In this document: one piece after another, positions 28,183 through 37,773 of the stretch | How positions within the stretch are numbered: the first letter of the stretch is position 1 | How the letters are laid out: the number at the start of each line of letters is the position of its first letter | Origin: DATMNR01 sp963702765 | GTDB lineage: Bacteria; Chloroflexota; Ktedonobacteria; Ktedonobacterales; Ktedonobacteraceae | Direction: 5' to 3' | Length of the DNA: 64,000 nucleotides | Assembly (NCBI GenBank): GCA_963702765.1 | Contig: CAVPEB010000040.1 | Coordinates: 12,088-76,087, forward strand | Translations under genes and position numbers: made by a program | Notes under the pieces: generated by a model | Seen by the model: the letters and a program-made list of their open reading frames with translations, nothing else | Told to the model about the DNA's origin: nothing | Databases searched by the model: none

Positions 28183-29529
28183 TTAACTCAAGAATGTGGT
28201 CGCCAACTGGTTAAACGCATCGGCACGCTCGATATGCGGGCAATGCCCACAAGCCTCGAATACCTCTACTCTGCTTCCTTCAGCATGACTCGCTTGCTGC
28301 GCATGAGCAACAGGTATTACACTATCTTCACTACCCCATACCAGTAGAGCCTTACCATCAAGAGTAGCCAGGGTCTCGCGCAGGTCTATATGCTGGTGAT
28401 TACCACCAAAGGCAGCGTCCGTGGTTGCCAGCAATGCTTCTCGCGCGCCGGGTTGCAAGCGCTGCTGGTAGAGTTGCTCAACCAGTGCCTGCTGCACCAG
28501 CCCCTGATGGGCAAAGAAGTGGGTGAGTTCAGTGCGTATGCTCTCAACGGTAGGTTCAGTTCGAATCAGATCGAGTACTTCACCGTTAATCTCTAATCCT
28601 AATCCAGCGCTATCCACCACTACCAACCGCTCAACGCGCTCTGAATAGAGAGATGCGAAAGCAAGAGCTATCGCGCCACCCAGTGAATGACCTATTATAC
28701 TTACATGTTGCCAGTCTCCATCCAGAGCATCCAGAAAACGCGCCAGGAAATCGACCATTGAAGGAATGCTATAATCTATGTCTGGTTTATCGCTGCTTCC
28801 AGCGCCAACGAGATCAAGTGCACAAATACGGAATTGCTCGGCAAAGGCAGGCAGGTTCAAGGACCACGTCTCGTATGAACCACCAAGACCATGCACAAAG
28901 ACTACTCGTGGAGCGCCTGCAGGGCCAGCAACCAAATAATGTGTAGCCACTCCTCCCACATCTACCACCTTCTCCTCGGCTTCTTCAGAAGCATCAGCCT
29001 TTGCTTCTTCGGCAGCACGTTGCACATCTTCGCGACCAATCATTCCGCCAGGGCCAGTACCTGCCAGATTTGTTAGATCAACACCAAGCTCCTGAGCAAG
29101 CCGTCGTGCCGCCGGTGAAGCATTCACTCGTCCACCAGCGCTTGTAGGTGCCCGCACCACTCTGGAAGTAGCATTTGTTGTTGCAGCTTTAGGAGCAGCA
29201 GTCTGCCGTGTAAGCTTTTCTGTCCGCTGGCGTTTGATCTCGACATCTTCACGCAGCAAGTCTTTTACCTGTTCATCCGATAATTCTTCTCCTGGCAGGG
29301 TAATTACAGCTATGGCTGCGCCAACAGGAGCACTATCCCCCTCTTGTATTTCAATAGTTCTCATGATGCCAGTAACAGGCGCTTCAACTTCATTGGTGGC
29401 CTTTTCGCTCTCAATCTCCACAATTGGTTCGCCCTCATGGACAGGCTCTCCAGCTTTTTTGAGCCACTCCACGATTAATCCCGTCTTCATCGACAAACCC
29501 CATTTGGGCATATTCAAAATAGTTGCCAC
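28183..29529 (-). CDS. acoC: Acetoin dehydrogenase E2-like: lipoyl domain, E3-binding domain, alpha/beta hydrolase
   Basis: GTG 29529 is preferred (GAGAGGAG 8 nt upstream); an in-frame GTG at 29556 lies inside a hairpin. Domains: lipoyl (about 1-78, lipoyl-Lys in ESEKATNEVE), E3-binding domain (about 135-170, ASPAARRLAQELGVDLTNLA, GTGPGGMIGREDV), then an alpha/beta hydrolase (about 190-448) with VVFVHGLGGSYETW and nucleophile elbow GHSLGGA and a final GHCPHIE. The hydrolase fold instead of a CAT acyltransferase is the AcoC pattern. It takes the acetyl group from the E1 (AcoAB) to CoA. No E3 gene is in the window. Confidence 0.85.
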   Translation of the reverse strand: MATILNMPKWGLSMKTGLIVEWLKKAGEPVHEGEPIVEIESEKATNEVEAPVTGIMRTIEIQEGDSAPVGAAIAVITLPGEELSDEQVKDLLREDVEIKRQRTEKLTRQTAAPKAATTNATSRVVRAPTSAGGRVNASPAARRLAQELGVDLTNLAGTGPGGMIGREDVQRAAEEAKADASEEAEEKVVDVGGVATHYLVAGPAGAPRVVFVHGLGGSYETWSLNLPAFAEQFRICALDLVGAGSSDKPDIDYSIPSMVDFLARFLDALDGDWQHVSIIGHSLGGAIALAFASLYSERVERLVVVDSAGLGLEINGEVLDLIRTEPTVESIRTELTHFFAHQGLVQQALVEQLYQQRLQPGAREALLATTDAAFGGNHQHIDLRETLATLDGKALLVWGSEDSVIPVAHAQQASHAEGSRVEVFEACGHCPHIERADAFNQLATTFLS

Positions 29530-29554
29530 GATGCTACTCCTCTCTACTACTAGC

Positions 29555-29609
29555 ACAAAAATTCTTTCTTTTGGCCTGCCATAGGCGGGTCAAAAGAAAG
29601 AATTTTTGT
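29555..29609 (-). promoter_or_regulatory. Long intercistronic hairpin between acoB and acoC
   Basis: 26-bp arms (29555-29580 and 29584-29609), every position pairing as Watson-Crick or G-U, around a 3-nt loop. The outer arm begins ACAAAAATTCTTTCTTTTG. It begins 4 nt after the acoB stop. It could be an attenuator, an mRNA-processing/stability element, or a terminator setting different acoB and acoC levels. Confidence 0.7.
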
Positions 29610-29613
29610 AAGA

Positions 29614-30636
29614 TTATCCCATCAGTTCCAGAACGGTAGCCACAATACGTTCAGGACTGGGAATATAGAACTGCTCAAGCGGCGGACTGAAAGGCACTGG
29701 AGTGTGCGGAGCCGTCACAAGTTTAATAGGTGCATCCAACTCGGTGAAAGCTTTATCGGCAACAAGTGCGGCGATATCGGTAGCGGCGCTGCAACGTGGG
29801 TTATCTTCGTCGACCACAATCAGACGATGCGTCTTCGCCACAGAATTCAATATGGTCCCTTCATCCAGAGGCGACAATGTCCGAGGGTCGACTATCTCTG
29901 CTGAGATGCCTTGCTCTTGAAGTGTTTGAGCTGCTTCCATGGCCTGGTGTACCATGCGAGAAATGGCCACAATTGTGACATCTGTACCTTCACGTTTGAT
30001 ATCAGCTACGCCCAAAGGAATGACATATTCACCATCTGGCACTTCACCAGATAAACCATACAGCATCTTGTTCTCAAAGACTACTACAAGATCATCATCG
30101 CGAATAGCAGCCTCCAACAAACCTTTTGCATCGGCCGGAGTACTCGGCACTACCGTTTTGATGCCAGGCATATGCGTAAAGACTGAGTAGTGACAACCGG
30201 AATGTTGACCAGCCGCACCCATACCAGCGCCAATCATAGTGCGAATAACCAGCGGGCAGCTTGCCTTGCCACCAAACATATAGCGCAATTTGGCACCCTG
30301 GTTATAAATCTGATCCCAGCAAACGCCGAAGAAATCAACGAACATCAATTCGGCAATTGGGCGCATTCCCGTTGCAGCGGCACCAACCGCCGCACCAATA
30401 AATCCTGCTTCAGTAATAGGCGTATCCAGGACACGGTCACGTCCAAACTCCTGAACCAGACCTTTCGTGACCCCTAATACTCCACCCCATGCCTCGTCAT
30501 CCTGGAGATGATCGACAGTTGCTCCGCCTGCGACATCCTCGCCCATCAAAATAACGCGCGGATTACGGCGCATCTCCATGCGTATTGCTTCGTTGATTGC
30601 CTGAGCATAGGTCATTTGACGAATTGCGACAGCCAT
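29614..30636 (-). CDS. acoB: Acetoin/2-oxo-acid dehydrogenase E1 component, beta subunit
   Basis: A 340-residue transketolase-like beta subunit. Motifs: MTYAQAINEAIRMEMRRNPR, VILMGEDVAGGATV, VLDTPITEAGFIGAAVGAAA, GMRPIAELMFVDFFGVCWDQ, HSGCHYSVFTHMPGIKTVVP and a C-terminal VVDEDNPRCSAATDIAALVA. The MGEDV and E in ITE contact ThDP at the alpha/beta interface. Strong ribosome-binding site (AAAGGAGGAG), 11 nt after acoA. Pairs with AcoA to cleave acetoin (or decarboxylate a 2-oxo acid); AcoC-type E2 and AcoX in the same operon favour acetoin. Confidence 0.88.
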   Translation of the reverse strand: MAVAIRQMTYAQAINEAIRMEMRRNPRVILMGEDVAGGATVDHLQDDEAWGGVLGVTKGLVQEFGRDRVLDTPITEAGFIGAAVGAAATGMRPIAELMFVDFFGVCWDQIYNQGAKLRYMFGGKASCPLVIRTMIGAGMGAAGQHSGCHYSVFTHMPGIKTVVPSTPADAKGLLEAAIRDDDLVVVFENKMLYGLSGEVPDGEYVIPLGVADIKREGTDVTIVAISRMVHQAMEAAQTLQEQGISAEIVDPRTLSPLDEGTILNSVAKTHRLIVVDEDNPRCSAATDIAALVADKAFTELDAPIKLVTAPHTPVPFSPPLEQFYIPSPERIVATVLELMG

Positions 30637-30647
30637 TGTCTCCTCCT

Positions 30648-31646
30648 TTAGGGGTACTTCACATATACATCGGTCAACGCGTCTTCTGGAATGGGGTAAG
30701 GCGCAGCTTCCCCAAATTCCCAGGCAAGTTCAATAGAATCATGAATCTTCTTATCGATAGCATCCAGTTCTGCGTCTTCGGCAATGCCACGATCAACAAG
30801 TGTGCGACGCATCGCAGTAATCGGATCTCGAGCGTGATAAGACTCTTCCTCTTCTTTCGTACGATACAATACAGCATCTCCCTCGAAGTGCCCGAAGTAA
30901 CGATACGTTTTACACTCGATCAGGCTGGGTCCTTCGCCGCGCCTTGCGCGCGCAATAGCCTCACCAGCGGCCTCATACACCGCAAAAACATCCAATCCAT
31001 CGACAGTGACACCCGGCATGTTGTAACCTGCAGCCCTATCGGCAATATCACGACAGCTCATATGATAGGTGACTGGCGTTGATTCAGCATAACCATTGTT
31101 TTCGGCAACAAAAACGACTGGAAGCTTCCAGATTCCGGCAAGATTAAGCCCTTCATGAAATGTTCCCTGATTGCCAGCGCCATCACCAAAGAAACAGACA
31201 GCAACCTGACCCTTGCCATTGAACTTGGCTGTAAGGCCCGCTCCAGCCGCCAGGGGGAAACCACCACCTACAATACCATTGGCGCCAAGCATGCCTTTGT
31301 TCACATCCGCAATATGCATTGAACCGCCTTTGCCACGGCAGGCCCCTGCTTCACGACCTAGCAATTCAGCTACCATTTCGCGTATGCTCACGCCTTTGGC
31401 GATACAATGACCATGGCCACGGTGATGGCTGGTAATATAGTCATCATCCGTCAAGTGCGAGCAAACACCAACAGCAACCGCTTCTTCACCTGCGTACAGG
31501 TGTACAAATCCAGGAACTTTACCCGAAGCAAACTCCTTGCCAGCACGTTCCTCGAACACTCGGATTGTCTCCATTTGCTCATACATTCGAAGCAGCAGAG
31601 ACTTATCCAGCGTTTGCGCACTAGCACTACCCTGTTTAGTTACCAT
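30648..31646 (-). CDS. acoA: Acetoin/2-oxo-acid dehydrogenase E1 component, alpha subunit
   Basis: 332 residues from ATG 31646 (AGGAGG 9 nt upstream); an in-frame ATG at 31700 would place the start inside the acoX-acoA gap. ThDP-binding motif GDGAGNQGTFHEGLNLAGIW (GDG...N), VGVCSHLTDDDYITSHHRGH, GRGGSMHI-like KGGSMHIADVNKG and YRYFGHFEGD. The alpha subunit carries the ThDP pyrophosphate/metal site and, with AcoB, makes the E1 tetramer. Neighbours acoX (69 nt upstream) and acoB (11 nt downstream) form one operon. Confidence 0.88.
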   Translation of the reverse strand: MVTKQGSASAQTLDKSLLLRMYEQMETIRVFEERAGKEFASGKVPGFVHLYAGEEAVAVGVCSHLTDDDYITSHHRGHGHCIAKGVSIREMVAELLGREAGACRGKGGSMHIADVNKGMLGANGIVGGGFPLAAGAGLTAKFNGKGQVAVCFFGDGAGNQGTFHEGLNLAGIWKLPVVFVAENNGYAESTPVTYHMSCRDIADRAAGYNMPGVTVDGLDVFAVYEAAGEAIARARRGEGPSLIECKTYRYFGHFEGDAVLYRTKEEEESYHARDPITAMRRTLVDRGIAEDAELDAIDKKIHDSIELAWEFGEAAPYPIPEDALTDVYVKYP

Positions 31647-31715
31647 AGCTGAAAACCTCCTGACCGTTGTGTGAGATACCTGCAAGAACGAGGTATCCAA
31701 ATATTCGTCGACCTG

Positions 31716-32724
31716 CTAACGATGCAGGTAACCACCTGATGCTGCTCCCTCATGAGCAGCAGAAACATTCACTACAAATGGGCCATCAGCACATAGTTGA
31801 ACTTCTACTACTGACTTTGGAGAAAGCTCTATTTCGCGTTCACCATCAAGCGCAACAGTTCCTGTTCCTGGCAGGAAACGCACCACATCATTCATTACCA
31901 ATCGCTGGTATTCAGAGACAGGCACCCACTCAATAAGTCCAGGTGCCAGAGCAACTAGAACCTCAGATCCGCCAGGTCCCAATCGGATATGCATTCCTGC
32001 TTGTTCCACACCGTGCAATGCTCCATCAAACAAAGCACCACCAAGCGCCGACATGCCAATCGTAGCAGGCGCAACCCTCGAAAGCACGACTTCACTTACG
32101 GTTGTAAGATCCCAGATGGCTCGCGATCCCACAAACGGCATCGATGACAGCACCACATCCACAAGCGCACTTTCTACCTCTTCACCATTGATCAACACAG
32201 CCAATCTTGGTACGCGCTGTATCGCATTCTGACCAGCGTGTCCCTGTGCGACTAGCCCAGCAGCCATGCCAGCAATCGTTCCTTCCAGGAAAGTGGGGAA
32301 AACATTATTTGTGCCTGTTGATATCGGCACGAGAGGAACAGTGCCACATCCTCTGGCAACAGCGCGATTTGTGCCGTCTCCTCCCAGCGTGATAATGCAA
32401 CCAGCCCCCATGGAAGCGAGCATCTGAGCAGCACGTGTGGAATCAGCGCTGGTCGCCAGCACTGGCATTAAAAGTGGAAAAGCATTGAAGTGTAGAACCT
32501 TGTTGGCGTCCGGTTAGCCCATCGATAGCACGAGGCAATATGCCGAACTCGCGCTCAGGCATATAAGCCACTTGCGTAATGCCCACGGCTTCGAGACCCA
32601 GGAGAACTCGGCGCACAATCGCCATTTTCTCATTGTTATCAAAAACCGTGCCATACGCAACAAGCCGCCGTATATCGCGACCAGAAGCAGGATTGGCAAT
32701 GATACCTACAAGCGGTTGAGACAT
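31716..32724 (-). pseudogene. acoX: AcoX-like ATP-NAD kinase family protein, one +1 frameshift
   Basis: Piece 1 (32724 to about 32515) begins MSQPLVGIIANPASGRDIRR, typical of NAD-kinase-fold proteins. An extra base near 32514 then shifts out PDANKVLHFNAFPLLMPVL, which continues to the stop at 31716 with the family's GGDGTNRAVARGCG and PISTGTNNVFP motifs. Read straight, the first frame ends at 32443 after 93 residues; the second could restart only at 32468. AcoX is a kinase-fold protein of acetoin operons with no established reaction. Position at the head of acoABC makes the identity firm. A real break here would separate the N-terminal Rossmann half from the GGDGT half. Confidence 0.8.
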
Positions 32725-33002
32725 GCTATGCTCTTCTTTTCAGAAAGAAAAACGCACTACGTAATGGCTTTTAGTACGAGCATATAATACCAGAACATGA
32801 TTACGGACAAATGAAGAATACTTATCTGAAAAGAAGTTTGGTAATTACCATAAAGTGTGACAATGAATCCTATACCATAAAATAGCTGGGTTGTACAGGG
32901 CTACTTTTCCAAATATAAAAAAATGGAGCAGGGCAAACGTTGCGATTGTTCGCTATGGTTGAGGTATCTCAATGTGACCAAATTTTATAGGCAAAATATT
33001 TC

Positions 33003-33031
33003 TTGACTCTGCATCAATCGCAATGTATGCT
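33003..33031 (+). promoter_or_regulatory. Promoter of the phosphotransferase gene
   Basis: TTGACT, 17 bp, TATGCT; start near 33038, AAGGAG at 33043-33048, ATG at 33059. The gap 32725-33058 separates divergent operons; no operator-like dyad was seen in it. Confidence 0.6.
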
Positions 33032-33058
33032 CAGTTAAAAGCAAGGAGCATATGAGAG

Positions 33059-33964
33059 ATGGATAAGCACATTGAACACATCCTTAACCAGATCCCAGGT
33101 TGGAACGCTGCCGATGCAATCGTGGCTCCCTTAGTTGGTGGTATCACCAATCAGAATTATCGTGTAGATATTGGCGGAGAAACCTTCGTTTTACGCATCG
33201 GAGGCAAGGGCACGCACCTGCTTGGTATCGATCGTGGACGCGAAAGCATCTGCACTTCAATTGCCTCGCAGGTGGGCATCGGAGCAGAGGTTATTCACTT
33301 TCTACCGGGTGAAGACGTGCTTGTCACTCGTTTTATCGTTGGTACAGGTATGACGCCAGAAATTGCGGCTCAACCCGAAATGCTACCCCGTATCGTCAAT
33401 TCAATGAAACGCTATCATGCTGGACCCGACTTCCCAGGCACTTTTTCTCCGTTCAACACTGTGCGCAGCTATCATACACTGGCACTCGAAAAAAACGTTA
33501 CCTTTCCTGAATCGCTCCCTCAGGTTTTTGCCTTGATGGTACAAATCGAGCAAGCGCTTGCCACAAGTGGCGAAACATACACTAGACCTTGCCACAATGA
33601 CCTGCTTGCCGGTAATTTCATCGACGACAATCATACTATCCGCATTCTTGATTGGGAGTACGCTGGCATGGGCGACCTCTTCTTTGATCTCGGGAACTTC
33701 GCAGTAAACCAGTCCTTGAACGAAGAACAATGTTCACTCCTGTTACAAAGCTATTTTGGCGAAGTGCAGCCTGCAAATCTGGCGCATCTTCATTTGATGC
33801 GCCTCGGTTCCGACTTACGAGAATCGTTCTGGGGATTTCTACAAATGGGCATCTCAGAACTTGACTTTGATTATAAAGAGTATGCCCATCATCACCTGAA
33901 TCGCTTTTCACACAATGTCCAAACAGCACCTTTTGAACAATGGCTCCAGGAAGTGAGAAAATAG
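33059..33964 (+). CDS. Choline/ethanolamine-kinase-like phosphotransferase
   Basis: A 301-residue APH/ChoK-fold kinase. Seen: VGGITNQNYRVDIGGETFVL (nucleotide loop with Lys replaced by Arg in VLRIGG), Brenner motif CHNDLLAGNFIDDN and metal-binding ILDWEYAGMGDLFFDLGNF. The CHNDL...NF...ILDWEYAG pattern and length match small bacterial choline or thiamine kinases. It phosphorylates a small alcohol from ATP in the cytoplasm. It is followed 163 nt downstream by a dimethylglycine/sarcosine-dehydrogenase-like gene on the same strand, which makes a choline or ethanolamine link attractive but not proven. Confidence 0.75.
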   Translation: MDKHIEHILNQIPGWNAADAIVAPLVGGITNQNYRVDIGGETFVLRIGGKGTHLLGIDRGRESICTSIASQVGIGAEVIHFLPGEDVLVTRFIVGTGMTPEIAAQPEMLPRIVNSMKRYHAGPDFPGTFSPFNTVRSYHTLALEKNVTFPESLPQVFALMVQIEQALATSGETYTRPCHNDLLAGNFIDDNHTIRILDWEYAGMGDLFFDLGNFAVNQSLNEEQCSLLLQSYFGEVQPANLAHLHLMRLGSDLRESFWGFLQMGISELDFDYKEYAHHHLNRFSHNVQTAPFEQWLQEVRK

Positions 33965-33989
33965 GGGCCGTTTATGCACCCTGACAAAA

Positions 33990-34050
33990 TAATCCGACCA
34001 TCCGTAGGGGCCGATTTATCGCGCCCACCGCCGATTCATCGGCCCTTCGC
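33990..34050 (+). repeat. GGGGCCGATTTATCG dispersed repeat, copy 3
   Basis: CCGTAGGGGCCGATTTATCG, then GCGCCCACCGCCGATTCATC and GGCCC. Two CCGATT(T/C)ATCG units in tandem. It lies between the phosphotransferase stop and the next gene. Confidence 0.65.
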
Positions 34051-34127
34051 TATCCAGATGAAATAGCATAATCTGGTCCCTACAAACCATGTCGTCAAAA
34101 CAATTTTTCATTCAAGGAGACCCATTT

Positions 34128-36560
34128 ATGCACGATCAAGCTAGAGTTGTCATTATAGGTAGCGGTATTGCTGGTTCCAGCATCGCTTACCATCTGACTG
34201 AACGAGGATGGCGAAATATAGTTGTCCTCGAACAGGGGCCGTTGATCAGTGGTACTACTTCACATGCACCCGGTCTTGTCGGCCAGCTACGCTCATCTAT
34301 CAGCCTGACAAAAATGCTAGTCTACAGTATCGACTTGTACAAACAGCTACAGGTAAATGGCAACCCCGGCTACTTTGAGGTTGGCAGCCTGCGCCTCGCC
34401 TCATCGAAGGAACGCATGGAAGAACTTAAAAGACAGGTAGGCTTTTCGAGAAGCGCAGGACTGGATGCTGAACTCATCAGCGCCACTGAGGCAAAACGCA
34501 TGTTTCCCATGATGAGCTTGGAGGGAGTCGAGGGTGCCTTATTGCTGCCCACCGATGGTTCTGCTAAAGCTCCTATCCTGGCTGAGGCCTTAGCAACTCT
34601 GGCTCAACAGCGTGGCGCAACGTTCTACGCCAATACCCGTGTCACAGGTATCGAAGTTGTGAATGGTCATGTGAAGGCAATAGATACCTCGCAAGGACGC
34701 ATTCGCACAGAAATTATTGTCGTGGCTGCTGGCATCTGGTCACCACGTATTGGCCGCATGGTTGATATCTCCATCCCGCTCATACCCATGCAACATCAAT
34801 ATGTGCAGACTGCCCCCCTTCCTGTACTTGCTGGATCAATCAGCATTCCTAACCTGCGAGACCCCGATAACCTGGTGTATTTCAGGCAGGATGGTAATAG
34901 CATGGTGCTGGGTGGATACGAACATGATCCTGCTGCCTTTGATGTTGAGGCCATACCTGATAACTCTAATCCCACCGTGCAAAGCTTCGACCCACCACGC
35001 TTCGAGTGCCTGATGCAGGGATGCATTAAGCGTATACCATCCCTTCGTGGGGTCGAACTTGTCAAGCGGGTGAATGGGTTGGAGTCATTTACTCCTGATG
35101 GAGAGTTTATCCTGGGTGAGTCGCCGGATGTACAGGGTTTCTGGGCCGCATGCGGATTCTGTGCGCATGGCGTTTCAGGCGCTGGTGGTGTTGGTAAAAT
35201 GATGGCGGAGTGGATTATTGATGGTGAACCCAGCCTGGACCTGTGGGAAATGGATATCCGTCGTTTTGGTGCATACACTGCAAGTCGGAGGTACATCGCA
35301 ACTCGCGTCAATGAAGTTTATAGCACATACTACGACATTAGTTACCCTATGCGGGAACGCAGCAGCGCGCGCAAATTACGCATCAGTCCCGTGTATAATC
35401 GTCTTGAAGAACTCGGTGCCGTTTTTGGCGAGAAAGCTGGCTGGGAGCGCCCCAACTGGTTCGCCTCGAACGAGCGGCTGGCTGAAGGGCAGGATTGGCC
35501 TGAACCATATAGTTGGGCCAGTCGTTACTGGTCACCAGCGATCGGTGCTGAACACCAGGCCACACGTGAGCGCGTGGCAATGTTTGACGAAACCTCTTTC
35601 AGCAAGATAGAAGTAATTGGCCCTGGCTCACTGGCCTTTTTACAATACATTACTGATAATCAGATGGATCAACCTGTTGGAGTCATTACCTATACTCAAA
35701 TGCCAAATAAGCATGGCGGTATCGAATGCGATCTGACTGTAACTCGCCTGGCTGCCGATCGATTCCAGATCGTCACCGGCACTGCCTTTGGCAACCATGA
35801 TCTCTCCTGGATTCGCAGTCAGATGCCTGCCGACGGCTCGGTCTATGTGAACGACATTACATCTAGCAGGTGCTGTATCGGTGTCTGGGGACCTGAGGCG
35901 CGTCATCTGATGCAGCAGGTAAGCGAGGACGATTTCTCAAACGAAGCGTTTCCTTACCTGACCGCGCAAAATGTCACGATTGGCAATATCCCAGTGCTGG
36001 CGCTGCGCGTAACCTACGTGGGAGAGCTAGGCTGGGAGATGTATGCACCCATGGAGTACGGGCTCAAGTTATGGGATACCCTCTGGGAAGCGGGGCGACC
36101 CCTTGGCATGCTGGCGGCAGGCTATAGAGCCATTGAGTCGCTGCGTCTTGAGAAAGGATATCGTTATTGGAGCGCAGATATCCATTCGGAATATAATCCC
36201 TACGAAGCAGGTCTGGGCTTCGCAGTCAAACTGCAAAAAGGCGATTTTCTCGGTCGGGAAGCTCTAGAGCGTATCAAAGCACAGGGCGTCACTCGCAAAT
36301 TGAGTTGCCTTATCATAGACGATCCAGCCGCAGTGGCCTTAGGAGGCGAACCTCTCCTGGACAGCGAACGTGTGCTCGGCTTTGTAACAAGCGCAGGTTA
36401 TGGCTATACCGTGAGAAAGAGCATCGTATACGGCTATGTGCCCGTAGAATACGCCGTTCCCGGCGCTCGAGTCGAGTTGCAGTTATTTGGAGAACGCTAT
36501 GGGGCAACTGTTATGAAAGAGCCTCTATACGATCCCAAAAATGAGAAGATTAAAGCATAA
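34128..36560 (+). CDS. FAD-dependent dimethylglycine/sarcosine dehydrogenase-type protein with GcvT domain
   Basis: 810 residues from ATG 34128 (AAGGAGA 8 nt upstream; an in-frame ATG at 34089 has none). N-terminal DAO-type FAD domain (about 1-380): VVIIGSGIAGSSIAYHLTER, GTTSHAPGLVGQLRS (His for covalent flavin in related enzymes), VVVAAGIWSPRIG, GFWAACGFCAHGVSGAGGVG. A short FAO linker follows, then an aminomethyltransferase-like GcvT domain (about 430-800) with YVGELGWEMYAP, AAGYRAIESLRLEKGYRYW and GYGYTVRKSIVYGYVP. Such fusions oxidise N-methyl amines and load the formaldehyde on tetrahydrofolate. The exact amine cannot be read; dimethylglycine and sarcosine are the family substrates. Confidence 0.85.
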   Translation: MHDQARVVIIGSGIAGSSIAYHLTERGWRNIVVLEQGPLISGTTSHAPGLVGQLRSSISLTKMLVYSIDLYKQLQVNGNPGYFEVGSLRLASSKERMEELKRQVGFSRSAGLDAELISATEAKRMFPMMSLEGVEGALLLPTDGSAKAPILAEALATLAQQRGATFYANTRVTGIEVVNGHVKAIDTSQGRIRTEIIVVAAGIWSPRIGRMVDISIPLIPMQHQYVQTAPLPVLAGSISIPNLRDPDNLVYFRQDGNSMVLGGYEHDPAAFDVEAIPDNSNPTVQSFDPPRFECLMQGCIKRIPSLRGVELVKRVNGLESFTPDGEFILGESPDVQGFWAACGFCAHGVSGAGGVGKMMAEWIIDGEPSLDLWEMDIRRFGAYTASRRYIATRVNEVYSTYYDISYPMRERSSARKLRISPVYNRLEELGAVFGEKAGWERPNWFASNERLAEGQDWPEPYSWASRYWSPAIGAEHQATRERVAMFDETSFSKIEVIGPGSLAFLQYITDNQMDQPVGVITYTQMPNKHGGIECDLTVTRLAADRFQIVTGTAFGNHDLSWIRSQMPADGSVYVNDITSSRCCIGVWGPEARHLMQQVSEDDFSNEAFPYLTAQNVTIGNIPVLALRVTYVGELGWEMYAPMEYGLKLWDTLWEAGRPLGMLAAGYRAIESLRLEKGYRYWSADIHSEYNPYEAGLGFAVKLQKGDFLGREALERIKAQGVTRKLSCLIIDDPAAVALGGEPLLDSERVLGFVTSAGYGYTVRKSIVYGYVPVEYAVPGARVELQLFGERYGATVMKEPLYDPKNEKIKA

Positions 36561-36564
36561 CCTG

Positions 36565-36909
36565 CTAATGGTTAGCATCTTTGAGCGCTGCGAGTCCTCG
36601 CTCAAGTCGCGCCATTCCGGCGCCAAGCGCGGCGCTCAAAGTAATCTCGAAAATTGCGTCTTCTGAATAGCCAGCATTACGTAACGCATCGATATCCTCA
36701 TCAGTGGTCTTATAAGCATGCAATGCAATCTTTTTGATATAGCTGAGGAGTTCTGGGGGAATTGTTTCCGTCTGATTCGTGGAACGTCCGCCTATTTGAG
36801 CAGACAGAGCTTCGACAGCTTGACGAACAGATGGATCCGTACCGCCATCGCTAGCAAGCACAGCTTCTAGTAAGCGTTGCGCATATTCTGCATGGGAATC
36901 ACTTGCCAT
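36565..36909 (-). CDS. AhpD/carboxymuconolactone-decarboxylase-like helical protein
   Basis: A 114-residue helical protein. The C-terminal part (SYIKKIALHAYKTTDEDIDA, LRNAGYSEDAIFEITLSAAL) follows the CMD/AhpD helical-hairpin pattern, but the CxxC redox pair of AhpD is absent, so peroxidase activity is unlikely. Its stop is 4 nt from the stop of the convergent flavoprotein gene. Possible role as a small accessory or metal-binding protein; function not known. Confidence 0.5.
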   Translation of the reverse strand: MASDSHAEYAQRLLEAVLASDGGTDPSVRQAVEALSAQIGGRSTNQTETIPPELLSYIKKIALHAYKTTDEDIDALRNAGYSEDAIFEITLSAALGAGMARLERGLAALKDANH

Positions 36910-37038
36910 AACATATGTCCTCTTAATATTACGAGTAGTGTATCACAAGTGACAACGAGGAGGCACAATTATCTATGCCTCCTCGCCTAACTGCTTGTTT
37001 CATGAATTGCAATCGAGCTCATACTAAAGCCGGATTAC

Positions 37039-37554
37039 TTACTTCACATGAATGCTAAATGGAACACTTATTATGTACTGAGGACACAACTGACCTTTTT
37101 TACATATAGCTCTGCCATAAAAGTTCAGTTTTGTAGTGCCAGACCCCTGAGCAGTAAACCTCCATATGCAGGAACTTACAGTTTGTGAAGGATAGCCATA
37201 TGGTGTTTGCAGTTCCAATGCACCCTGAGAAGCAGTGGGCCCATTCCATAACTGGCCAAATGGAAGCTGAATCTCGATCACATCGCCTTGATGAGCAGTG
37301 ACCATCGTATTGCTATTCGATGTCTTCAATACAACATTTGCCGGTGGCGATGCAGTATTGATCACCGTATTGCTAGGACAACCATACGTATTGGGAGTGC
37401 TGGTGGCTATCGGTGCAGGGGTGGTTCCCGTTGAGGTCGAACTCGACCCTGAACTTGAGTTGGCCCCACAGGCCGTGAGTATGAAAGCAAGCGCTGTAGC
37501 CAGTGAAAGTATCAACCAGAGTGAATTCCGCCTGCCTATCTGAACCATACGCAT
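37039..37554 (-). CDS. Secreted lipoprotein with Ig-like (chagasin-like) domain
   Basis: A 171-residue protein with an N-terminal signal (LWLILSLATALAFI) and lipobox LTAC, so the mature lipid-anchored protein begins at Cys29. A Ser/Thr-rich linker is followed by a beta domain (about 60-171) with AHQGDVIEIQLPFGQLWNGP, SCIWRFTAQGSGTTKLNFYG, the spacing of chagasin/Ig-like inhibitors of cysteine peptidases. Four Cys in the domain could make disulfides outside the cell. AAGGAG precedes the ATG by 8 nt. The inhibitor role is only a fold-level guess. Confidence 0.6.
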   Translation of the reverse strand: MRMVQIGRRNSLWLILSLATALAFILTACGANSSSGSSSTSTGTTPAPIATSTPNTYGCPSNTVINTASPPANVVLKTSNSNTMVTAHQGDVIEIQLPFGQLWNGPTASQGALELQTPYGYPSQTVSSCIWRFTAQGSGTTKLNFYGRAICKKGQLCPQYIISVPFSIHVK

Positions 37555-37773
37555 TTTCGTTTCTCCTTATCCTCTTCGCTCTAATGCCTACTTCTTAGAA
37601 AGATTTGAGTACTTCCTTTCATTCAGATACGAAAAATGTGAATACTTCTTTTATCTGAATGCATCTTAAGAATAATAAGAGCATCTAGTGTCAAGACGTT
37701 TCATCGTGTAATAAAGTTCCCACTTAAAAGTATCTAACAGGAATAAACGGGAGCAGGAGAAAAGTAGGTATAC

